Positions 1 through 9,190 of a DNA stretch of 64,000 nt are shown piece after piece (the stretch's first letter is position 1; every line of letters starts with the position of its first letter). This DNA comes from Gnetum montanum (lineage: Eukaryota; Streptophyta; Gnetopsida; Gnetales; Gnetaceae), in the NCBI GenBank assembly GCA_015680685.1, contig MNCI01000556.1, positions 1,189,931 through 1,253,930 of the forward strand, read 5' to 3'. The notes under the pieces were generated by a model. The model was not told the origin of the DNA. It was given only the letters and a program-made list of their open reading frames with translations, and ran no database searches. The translations under genes and the position numbers were made by a program.

Positions 1-1
1 G

Positions 2-1100
2 CCAATACTACAATCATTGGATGAAATTGAGGCAAAGATCAATGAGATGATGGAATGGATGCATAAAAAATGTGGAGGATATGAAAACATTATTGGAGAT
101 AGAGTCATGAAGAACCAAGAAGTAGGAAAAAATACCCTTAGAAAATTGGAAAGAATGGTAGTAGAGAATAAGAACTTAACTACCAATCATATGTATCAAT
201 GCAACATCTTCCTGTATGATCATCCCAAGGGCCAATGTCCAATCTTATCACATTTATAGGAGCATTGGGGAAGAGTGTTAAATCGAGAGTTTGTACAGAG
301 ATATTATGTTTGATCATAGTGGAAACAATCCCAGTCATGGGGAAGGCCACCCTCAAATTGGTTATAACCTTCATACCATATGAACCTAAGTGCTTATCGA
401 GTCCAACATCCTGTTTCCCCAACTGGGTCAACATCCTCTATCTCACCACATTATTATCATTCCCCTCAATACTATCAACCCATGTCCTCTCCAACACAAC
501 CACCACCTTGGACACCTTACACTTCTCCTCAATTTCAAATATCTCATCCTTCACTGCCTTCTACATTACCATCAAGTGTTCTAGAAGGGTTTGCACCACA
601 ACAACAACCCACAAATATTACTAGTGTGTATGCTAACAACAGAAGTGGAAACTCTCCTCAACATCGAAGATGCCCCTTCTTTAGGCATGACTGTAAGAAG
701 GGACAACACAATTCTAAGCCCACTGTACCTTCCAACCCAGCATAAGTCCAACACTGTGGTGTAGCTCCCTCCTTGAACCTAATGCCTCATGTTACTTTCT
801 CTGGGCCATCAACAAATACTCCAAAAACCATATGGCCTAATGAATATAGCCACCAAGGGAGACAGATCAATCATTGCATACCATCTTATAGTCATGGATG
901 CCATAGTGGGTTAACCACTCATCAATTGACTACATCTTATAAATTACCTCACTATGTTTACTATGATAAAGTGTGTGAATCCCAATGGGTTAAGTATGAT
1001 TGAGTCCCAACATTTCCAACATGCAAGGATCCAAACTTTTCATTTATTAATCCTCACCATACTCAATTGTTTAGTTATGGGGGATATCCCCCATTCTAAT
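2..1100 (+). pseudogene. gag C-terminal part, decayed (element 1)
   Basis: Gag would form the particle that packages element RNA. This is its C-terminal half. A helical, charged stretch (17-190) leads into a zinc-knuckle remnant at 200-238 in which the second Cys has become Phe, with His and the last Cys kept and the motif CPILSHL following. After stops comes a Pro/Gln/Tyr-rich segment (380-745, SPHYYHSPQYYQPMSSP) and a Cys/His patch (CPFFRHDCKKGQH). The same order occurs in the copy at 9191-11900. The frame is broken by several stops and shifts, so it is not a working gene. Confidence 0.7.
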
Positions 1101-3103
1101 AACAAGCAGGATTAATAAATATTTTTTCATTTTATTTACTTTTAATTTTTTTTTATTTTTTCACTTTTCAACTTATTTTCTTTTTTCCTTTTTATCTTTT
1201 TTATCTTTTTGTGAGTAATTTCATCTATGAATAAAACACTCATGTGACTCGTTGGTTGAGGTGTTGTTCTATGCTATCAAGTGTCAGGTAACTAATTATT
1301 TGGACAGCGAGCCCACAACATCCATTCACTCATTTTATTAACAAGAGGTTCTACTCTGGGTACAATGATATTATTGACATCATTAAAACTTAAAGTAACC
1401 TTGTGTTAGTATACCTAGAGTGAAGAAGGATGGACTAAGAAGAAATGACCAGGGTGTGACATCAAGGGGACTTGTGGATTCTCTTTAGTTACATTTGTGG
1501 AAGTTATCATGTAGCTTGATTGTACTAAGACCATTGTAGATCTAATGAAAAGTGGAAGTAAGAGTAATCAAAAGGCACTCAACTAGAAAAAAATAATAAT
1601 GCTATTCTAGGGGGTCCCATTGGAAAGACATGTACCCATGCCTAAAGGTAGGTGTCTTCTCTAGATTAAGCATTCAAAAAAAAAAAAGAGAGAGTGTGTG
1701 CCAAAGCTACCACACAAAAAGAACAAGAAAAAAAAAAACATGTGTGCTGCAAAGCAAAAAAAATCACTCCTCCCTTGAACAAAATGCCAAGTGATCGTAT
1801 GCCTTACTGTCATGGTGCTCTTATGGTTGTTCATCATTGGATGAAGCAATGTGATGTCACTAATTAGAGGAATGGACTTGGTCTTGATTTTGGAGTGAAA
1901 GGTCAATGACACATTAATCATGCCTTACACTAAGGATTTATTGTACCCTGAGTCAATTACCTCATGTTCCAATCGCTACAATCCCTTCTACAATTCACCT
2001 CATCTTGTTGTTCATGAGTTTGTAACTCGTGTCTTGTGTAGCATTGAATTCATACCTCATCACAATGGTATCTACATGTGTGTGTTTTGTGGAATGGGTG
2101 TGGATTACATTTAACCCTTCTAATGTCCATGGACATTTTAAGGTATGGTTATGCAAGGGCACTATGGTTGGAACCTACTTTGAGGAGGATCCACTTGCGT
2201 AACCTACGTAATTTCACTTATAACACATCTACTGCACATCATTCAATACCCTCTAAGTATTACCAATGATTTTTCTTTCCCTTATTATCCTTCCAGTTCA
2301 AATGTTCCTATGAGTTAACACATATCCTTTTTTCCCTACTCTTCATGATTTTCATTGTCATATTTTACACCATTCTAATCTTGGTCCCTTCAGAACTAGT
2401 TGTATTACCCTGGACCCCTTTACATTGATCTAGATGTCCTTAGATTATACCTTATAATTTCAAAAAAAAAATAATGTTTTTCTTAAAAATGTTTTTTTAA
2501 AAAAATTATAAATTTTTCAAGTGCCCTATTTTTAGTAGGACGTGATATCGGGTCTCTGCTAGTAGGTATGCAATATCACATGCTTAAAATATATAAATAT
2601 ATGGACCCCCCATCCCTATCACCATCATTTGCAACTATTCACGTGGGGGAAATTTTTCAAATTTTCTTCTATGACTTGTGATTGAATATCTTTTTTTTCA
2701 ATAACCATAACTCGCTCGCTGGTGCTCCAATTTTCATTCTGTCTAGACCTACTTGAACCCGAAGTGTTCAGCTTAGTCGTGGGAAAGAGCTACACACTGA
2801 ATTAAGCATAAATTTTTTCAAAATATGTCATCACCCAAAGGACACTATCAAGGCTTATTAGTTATAAAAATAATAATAAACATGTGCCAAGAAAAAATTC
2901 ATCTCCTTACCTATACCAAGAAATTAAACTCTGAAACCACCTAAGAAAAGTGACCAAATATTAAAATCTTGTGGGGACATTTCCACAAAAAATCTTACCT
3001 TTAAAATCATACAAAATTAGAATTAACTCATTAAGGTAGGAAGTAAGGTATAACTTAGCTTTGGTAAGCAACCTTACTAATGATTGGTCCCATGTGATTG
3101 CAG
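1100..3103 (+). other. non-coding spacer between gag and ORF3 (element 1)
   Basis: No coding frame is supported. Several blocks match the spacer of the copy at 11900-13823: around 1447-1490 (GACCAGG...GTGTGACATCAAGG), 1610-1660, 1790-1920, and 2122-2205, which contains GGTTATGCAAGGGCA followed by GAGGATCCACTTGC. The last block also matches the minus-strand element at 27240-27314. A poly(A) run with GA repeats lies at 1675-1692. The spacer ends in a branch-site-like CTAAT at 3077-3081 and TGATTGCAG at 3095-3103, directly before the ORF3 start. Confidence 0.6.
3077..3103 (+). promoter_or_regulatory. candidate splice branch site and acceptor before ORF3
   Basis: CTAAT at 3077-3081 is followed 20 nt later by AG at 3102-3103, and the ORF3 ATG starts at the next base. 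The same layout occurs at 13797-13823 (20 nt) and, on the minus strand, at 26476-26449 (21 nt). It resembles a plant U2 intron 3' end and would deliver ORF3 on a spliced mRNA. This is inference from conservation; no donor site has been assigned. Confidence 0.6.
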
Positions 3104-5935
3104 ATGGACCGAAAGCATGCACAACAAGAAGGTTGCTCGCAAGGTGTGTTTAAGAAACCTAGGAGAGGTAGAGGAAAAATGCTTGCTGAGCAACATGCAA
3201 CGAAGGAGGAGCAATCATTCAGTATCCATCAAAAAGACTTTGCCACTATGTAATCAAGATAGGTAGAAGGTCAAGCTGCTGTAGTGCCTGAACAAGGATG
3301 ACACCTCACGTTGCCCCCGAAATGTGTCCAAGCCATTTGTAAGAGGTCCACGTCAGCTGCAATAATCATGGAATTGAACTTCGAACCTTTCACAGAATTT
3401 TCTCCTGAAGCCATTAGGGACCACCTCAAGGGGTCTCCCTTATGGCCTATCCTCTATAAAAGCGGTGCTTGGTACTTAGGAGAAACATACTAATTATGGC
3501 ACAATAAAAAAGAAGTCACCACAATTAACATTTGTGGTGTATCCATTGATTTTTCCATCCAAGCCATTTTGGAAGTCTTAAATATTTCGAATATAAGGCC
3601 AAGGATTGCTTGTCTATCCACCTGCTTGATGCACGAAAGGTTTGGTTAGATAGGGCATATGGTAAAGAAGATAAGAGGTATGGAGAGCTGATGTTGGAAG
3701 AGAAAATCTACTTTAAAATTGGAACTTATCACACCTTTCTTAGAAAATGGTTAAATAGAATTTCAACATATGTGGCAAGGGGATGTGCGATATTGATGGG
3801 AAAGGTTAACGCTAACCTGCCTCATCTATACTTCATGGAGATCCTAAGGCGATTTGAGGAACGTAATATAAATAAGTTTTTATTGCCCTTTCCTTGTCTC
3901 ATCAAGAAGTTGTGCAAGCATGCTGGTATTCAAGGATACATGAGTGATGTCCTCAAGAAAGCCCAAAATGCTTCATATGTTGAATTGCTAAGGCCACTAG
4001 CTACAAGGAAGATTGTTGGTGAGATGCTGGGGCCAAAACAAGAGGAAGCACAGATGGTGGGGCACACTACAACCCAACTTACAAGGCCTAGCCAACCTCC
4101 AAGCATGGGACCTAGTCAATAGTAAGAAGCAGGGCCTAGCACAAGCTAGCAAGATCAACTGCCACCGCTGCAGGACTCCTGACCATCGATGAGCCATCTC
4201 AGGACCATTGTTGAGATGGTTAATTGGGGAATTCATGATGATGCAAATTTCTTTCACGTCATCGATGATACCGTATGGCCCACTATCTCTATAAATAGTG
4301 AAAGGTGCGAGGTGTCCATTTAGATAGGAGGAGAGGAGAGTCATTGTTCACAACAGATTTCAAGAAATGCTGCATCCTTTCTGGTGCAACTAGAAACTAG
4401 TGAAGGAGCCACAATGGTGGTCATGCAACACCAAGATGTAGTTGGAGCTAAAGAGGTGGTTATGGACCACATCAAGGAATATTTTAACATATCTATTGTG
4501 TCACCAATAGATTTCACAGGAGCACGGGATGCTCAAACTTTGGTGAGTTCCTCAATGACTCCTATGGAGCATGAGGATGTGCTTCATCGATTATTGCAAA
4601 TAAGATAGGTAATGACGTCCTTGTTTGACATCCCACAAGATGTTATAGTAGTAAAATTAGACCTTATCTTCACTAAAGGGAAGCTGGTCATGATAGAAAT
4701 AAGGGCCAAACATGCAGAATAAAAAGTTGCAAGACTACAAGAAAGGCTTGTAACCCTACAAGCAGCGTAGCGAGATCCCTCTCAATTCGTTCTCGTAGAC
4801 CAGTTGGATACCTTCAAGATAGACTAACTCAACAAATTTCTGGTGAAAAATATAAAGGTGAAAAAGGAAAAAGAGAAGGCCAATTGGAATGCCTCCATGG
4901 CACAAGCACAGACTCACACACATGCCAAGGCACCCAAGGCCTTACAAGAAGAAAACAAGCAGCTTGTTGTTGACAATCTTTGGTTGACCTCTATGGAGAA
5001 ACAAAAGAATGTTCTTAAAGAAAATTTTCAGCTATTGTAGGAACAATTGATTAGGGTGAAGTAGGACATGAATTGTTTGGCTAGGTAAAATAGAAGCCTC
5101 TCAATGGAGGAGGTACATGCCATTCGTCAAAAGATGGCCATCAAAATAACCACGTGGCAGAATGAGGCCAAGAGGCATGAAAAGTTAAAGGAGAAATTCT
5201 AAGACCAGGTGGGGATGTACAAATAAATCATTAAAAAGGATATCCATATGACCAAGGCCCACATCAATTCTTTTAGTACACCACACACTGATTGGTGGGC
5301 CATATTGGACACATATGCATTTACCCACTAGGTGGAACTTAAGAGCTAGAACCTACACATTCAAGATCTTACAGAGTACATGGAATTGAAAAATCTATGG
5401 TATATCAATCTAGCCATATTGATAGTAGGGTGCTCGAGGATAGAGCTCAAGAAGTAGGTACCTACCACCTATGTAAAATATGAAGCAGAGTTTGTAGAGC
5501 ACAGGAAAACGTTGTAGAAACTGGAAGTCAAAAATTCAGAATTGGAGGTGGTTAAAGTAATCTACCAAGGAAAAAATGATGTCGCAATAGACTTGGCTCA
5601 ACGACTTATAGATTTTCAAGAGTATAGAGACAAAGCTAGATCCTACGAGAAGGAATGATGGTTGTTTGTGGCCTAGTACATCAAGGTAAACACAATGTTT
5701 CTGCAACTACCATGCCCATGGGATGTGCCAACTTCATCAAACATTGGAGCATAAGCATGGATGGCACAGGATCTGTGAACTGAAGAGGAAAAACTCCAGG
5801 CACTACTTCAATGTCATCACATCCCAAGACCTGGAGCACAAGACAAGGGAAAGCAACCCATGGAGGAGCCACCGTCACCAAGAAACACATGAGTTCCACA
5901 AAATTTTGTAATTTTAGGAATTTTTCATTTTTCAT
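3104..5935 (+). pseudogene. ORF3: plant transposon-protein domain plus coiled coil
   Basis: The third, envelope-position ORF of the element. The start follows an acceptor-like CAG. The N-terminus is basic (KKPRRGRGK). About 3370-4030 carries a domain resembling the Pfam 'putative plant transposon protein' family (PF20167-like): a block with ICGVSIDFSIQAI, then after one frameshift near 3600 a well-kept part ending FPCLIKKLCKHAGI. A Pro/Gln linker follows (GPSQ). From 4384 to 5935 a single frame without indels encodes a Lys/Glu-rich, heptad-like helical protein, probably a coiled coil. I count 18 in-frame stops there (9 TAG, 6 TAA, 3 TGA), each one transition from Gln, Arg or Trp codons. The C-terminus is Pro/Lys-rich. 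No signal peptide or clear membrane segment is visible, so calling it an envelope protein is not supported. Confidence 0.75.
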
Positions 5936-6084
5936 GTTGTGTCTAATTTTTTTCTATTAAGTTCTCTGATGCGGCATAAATAGATCCCCTGTTAGTCAAT
6001 AATCCGATACCTATCCACTATGTAATCAATGTGACTTGTTCTCATTCTGACTTAAGGATGAGTTTTCATTCAGTCGTGAGGGTA

Positions 6085-6945
6085 TGATGAATTTTGATTC
6101 ATCAGGTTGCGATATCAAGTACATGATATCACATCCAGTAGTGATATCAGATATGCAATATCATGGTTCCTGTGTGGGCCTATAAATACACATGTAGTAA
6201 TAAGGGCAAGGAGTCTTTTTAGTCAGTTTTAGTAGTCAAGTTTAGAGTAGGATCTTTTTGTCATTTTCCTCTCAACCCTCTCTCTCAGTCCATGCCTGCA
6301 GTGTGATGATTCTAATTGTATGACATCCTTAGTGTGATGTACTTGGACACACACATGATAGAAAATAAAGATCAAGATTACTTCATCATTACAACATTCA
6401 CTTACTTTAATCATTTAATTGTTATTGTTATTTATTTCTTTTGTAGTTAACATCTCTACACCATAAACTCCTTAAACATAGAATGAGTATGACTTAATCA
6501 CGAGCATTTAAGTGTGACTACTTTGTAACTCAATAGCGTACCTAGAATCTGCACTTAGTAATCCTAGTAGTAGTTGTGCACGAGGTCCAAGATGTGTACA
6601 GATGATTAAGGAGTGGATGCTCATTGCACTTAGGCTAGGTTAGACTCCCTCTCCCTATCTCCTCTTAGTATAGCTCTCTCTCTCTCCCTTTTTCTCATAG
6701 CTTAGCTAAGATTATTTTCCATTACCTTCAGGAGTAGCATTAGTTTAGAAACCACATCATACACTCACTCTGGACTCAACCATATATGACAAAGAACATA
6801 CTAGTCTAGGTGGGAAGACAACGAACTGCGATCAACGAGTAACTATCTAGATATCATAACTAGCCTATCTACAGAGTTCAACTAGATTGTGTGCGAAATG
6901 CTTGTATTCGTATGGTTAAGTGTAGGGGTACCTCTCCATTCATCG
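6085..6945 (+). repeat. 3' LTR of element 1
   Basis: Begins TGATGA right after the tract GTGAGGGTA (polypurine-like) and ends TCATCG, one base from the expected TCATCA inverted terminus. Length is 861 bp, the same as the LTR at 8206-9066. It contains TATAAATA at 6181-6188, an AATAAAGATC polyadenylation-like signal near 6363, and the family 3' end GTGTAGGGGTACCTC. The right border is supported because copia gag coding sequence resumes at the next base. Confidence 0.8.
6181..6188 (+). promoter_or_regulatory. LTR TATA box
   Basis: TATAAATA about 100 bp from the LTR start. The same octamer occurs at the matching place in the LTRs at 8307, 14410, 16115 and 17559 (+) and 24378 and 35543 (-). Confidence 0.7.
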
Positions 6946-7203
6946 TTTGGTAAGGATTTCTTTTGGGATAAAGCTTGTAGCTTATCCCCCAGATCTTTAG
7001 CAAAAGAGACATTGGAAATATTAAGCAATATCAAATTTGATTGACATAAATGAATGGTACTTATCACTTTTAAGTTCAATTTTTTTTATTATTCATTAGA
7101 AACTTTGCACTGTGTTGATCTTTTTCAATCAAAAGATCTTCCATAATTCATAATTGGATCTATTAAATTTTTCAATCTCAAATATTGTTGAAGAGTTAGT
7201 CAT
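6946..7203 (-). pseudogene. Ty1/copia gag N-terminus, interrupted by element 1
   Basis: Read on the minus strand, ATG at 7203-7201 opens a frame containing FEIEKFNRSNYELWKI, the usual start of plant copia Gag. After a frameshift it continues with STIHLCQSNLILLNIS and FAKDLGDKLQALSQKKSL, matching the UBN2-type Gag helices (STIRLCL...AKELWDKL...). The sequence stops exactly at the LTR end of element 1 (6945), so the rest should resume beyond that element, outside the window. Several stops make it dead. Confidence 0.7.
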
Positions 7204-7245
7204 GATTCCTCTACAAACACCTAAACAAATTTTGTGTAAAACCTA

Positions 7246-7257
7246 GCTTTGATACCT
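7246..7257 (-). promoter_or_regulatory. copia primer-binding site (initiator tRNA-Met type), decayed
   Basis: On the minus strand AGGTATCAAAGC differs from the common plant site TGGTATCAGAGC at two positions and lies about 43 bp upstream of the copia gag ATG at 7203, the usual arrangement. The copia 5' LTR would extend from here to higher coordinates, but I cannot define its ends. Confidence 0.5.
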
Positions 7258-8205
7258 TTCCAATCTCTCACATAAAATACTAATAAATGTTTTAGATAAA
7301 ATAAAGACTTATGAAAAAATTTACAAGACATAGAGTTACCCTACGAAAAACCTTCAAGATAGAAAAATCCAACAAAAATCGATTCTTGGATCATTAGTAG
7401 CAACACAGCTTCAAGACTAAAGTACAAAGAGAATTAATGAGAACAATGGAGAAGAGTTGCATGATAGTTGTGTAGCTTAGGCATTGGTCATTGTTGTGTT
7501 GTATTATAAGTTTAAGGATGCTTCCTTAGAGCTCCTTACATATTACTCAAGTTAAAAAAATAAAACCAAAATAAAAGAGAATAAGATAGTTTATTTTGGT
7601 GGGGATAGTTATGGGACCAAATATAACATAGAAATGAATAAGAATATAATAAAGGTAGAAATATCTGAAGAAAATTAGGGTAGATTTACCTTAATCTAGC
7701 TTACATCTTTCCTGTGCTATGATTATCCATTTGAGATAGTGTTATAATGTTATAGCAAAAAGTCTGCATGATTTTTCTTTAATATCCCCATTAATACTTG
7801 GTCAATTTGTAAAATGTAATTTTATTTTTCATGAAAATGTAATATCTATCTAATAGATCCTATGGATCTTCAAATGGAATAAAGCCTTACTTCATTTTAT
7901 TTATAAGAGTAGATGATAATTCTACTACTATTATATAACAAGCATCTCTCTAATTTACACTTAATAAAGTCATAGAGGGTATTAAAAACCTAGCATTTGA
8001 TATAGCTATAGATTCATATGGTGTATATGTAGAATTATTAAAGTGAGCAAGACCTACTATTCATAGAGAAATTCCACATAAATTAAATTCAATAATATAT
8101 CAAGGATTACATCAACAATAGAATACTAGGAAGGCTATTTTATTATATAAAAAGTAGAATAAAAATAATTTGAATAATTATTAAATAATTACTATGAATA
8201 ATATT
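7258..8205. other. probable copia LTR remnant, then LINE 5' flank
   Basis: No supported coding sequence. By position the first few hundred bases should hold the 5' LTR of the minus-strand copia element; its far border is not visible. The last 45 bases (8160-8205) match 53757-53800, which lies directly upstream of the LINE RT in the second copy, so they are the left flank of the LINE split by the insertion at 8206. Confidence 0.4.
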
Positions 8206-9066
8206 TGATGAGTCATGTTTTTGTAGGGCTCTCATATAAGATATATTCGATATTAGGGCACAACCTCTAATGTCAGGGATATGATATTCCCTCATATGTG
8301 CTAGCCTATAAATATAACACTTGGGTGCATAGTTTGCATGGATAGATTTGAATAAATTTTAGATGTAGATATAGAGAAGTTTTGTTAATTTTTTTCCAAT
8401 GCATACCTTTAATGTGATATTAAGTGATTATATGACATCCTTATTCAAGTGTAATGTACTTAGAAACATTACATGTTTGGCAATAAAGATTGAGATTACT
8501 TCCATCATTCTAGCATACAATTAGCTTTATTATTATTTTTAATTACTTAAATGATTACTATTTTTTAGTTAATATTTATTATTTATTTCTCTTTATTTTT
8601 TATGTCATTAAGAAGAATAAGTACAACTAGTCATGAGTGCTTAAGTATAATTACTTGATAATCCAATAGTGTTACTATTTGGTATGCCCAGTAATGGTAT
8701 GCTTGGTAATTCTAGCGGTAGTTGCATGAAGTCCAAGGCATGTATGAAATATTAGGAATAGATACTCATTGCATGTAGGATAGTTTAAACTTTGCTTTTC
8801 ATTATTAATTAGATCAAATAATTAATTTCTTTATTATCGTTAGAAGTAGCATAAGGTCACAACAACATTGAGTATCATATGCCTCACTTTGGACTAAATC
8901 ATACATGACAAAGCTACCACTAGTCCAAGTGGGAAGATAGTGAACTATGATCAAGACATAATTATTTAGATGTCACAACTAGTTCCATCAATGGAATGCA
9001 ACCAAATCATGTGTGAATGCTTGTGGTTCATATGGTTGGGTGTAGGGGGTACCTCACTTCTCATCA
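8206..9066 (+). repeat. 5' LTR of element A
   Basis: Starts TGATGAGTCAT and ends CTCATCA, giving 6-bp inverted termini; 861 bp. TATAAATA at 8307-8314 and a CAATAAAGATTGAGATTAC polyadenylation-like region near 8480. One base separates its end from the primer-binding site. The closest relative in the window is the LTR at 16030-16873. Confidence 0.85.
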
Positions 9067-9067
9067 T

Positions 9068-9085
9068 TGGTGCCATTGTTGGGGA
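9068..9085 (+). promoter_or_regulatory. primer-binding site, tRNA-Asp type
   Basis: TGGTGCCATTGTTGGGGA matches the known Athila/Tat site TGGCGCCGTTGCCGGGGA (complement of the tRNA-Asp 3' end) at 14 of 18 positions. All four differences are C-to-T or G-to-A, as expected from decay of methylated cytosines. It primes minus-strand DNA synthesis. Confidence 0.85.
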
Positions 9086-9190
9086 TGGTACTAGTTGTCT
9101 TGATTAGTTATATTATATATGATCAATGTAAACACATTAATAATTTATTTTCAAGAAATATAAATTCATACACATCATTAACTAATAACA

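Larger units (their letters stand above)
1..6945 (+). mobile_element. Athila-like Ty3/gypsy element 1, 5' part outside window, pol absent
   Basis: The visible order is the end of gag (to about 1100), a non-coding spacer (about 1100-3103), ORF3 (3104-5935) and a 3' LTR (6085-6945). No protease, RT, RNase H or integrase can be read between gag and ORF3, unlike the related element at 23647-35601. Assignment rests on the gag zinc-knuckle variant shared with three other copies, the ORF3 homology, and LTR similarity to the copy at 8206. The right LTR end abuts a copia gag fragment in the opposite orientation, so that older element was the insertion target. The 5' LTR and primer site would lie left of position 1. 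Confidence 0.8.

Noticed and set aside
235-624. 129-codon plus frame overlapping the Pro/Gln-rich segment
   Set aside because: Composition (Thr/Ser/Ile-rich) is a shift of the Pro/Tyr/Gln-rich frame at 380-745 that is shared with other gag copies.
4384-5935. Alternative genetic code with TAA and TAG as glutamine
   Set aside because: Stops fall on many Gln-like sites, but TGA also occurs, CAA and CAG are common in the same frame, stops also replace Trp-type positions in the CCR4-like frame, and other genes have frameshifts. Decay explains all of it.
3104-5935. ORF3 as a retroviral envelope gene
   Set aside because: Position and likely splicing recall env, but no signal peptide, membrane anchor or cleavage site can be seen, and the recognised domain is a plant transposon-protein type.
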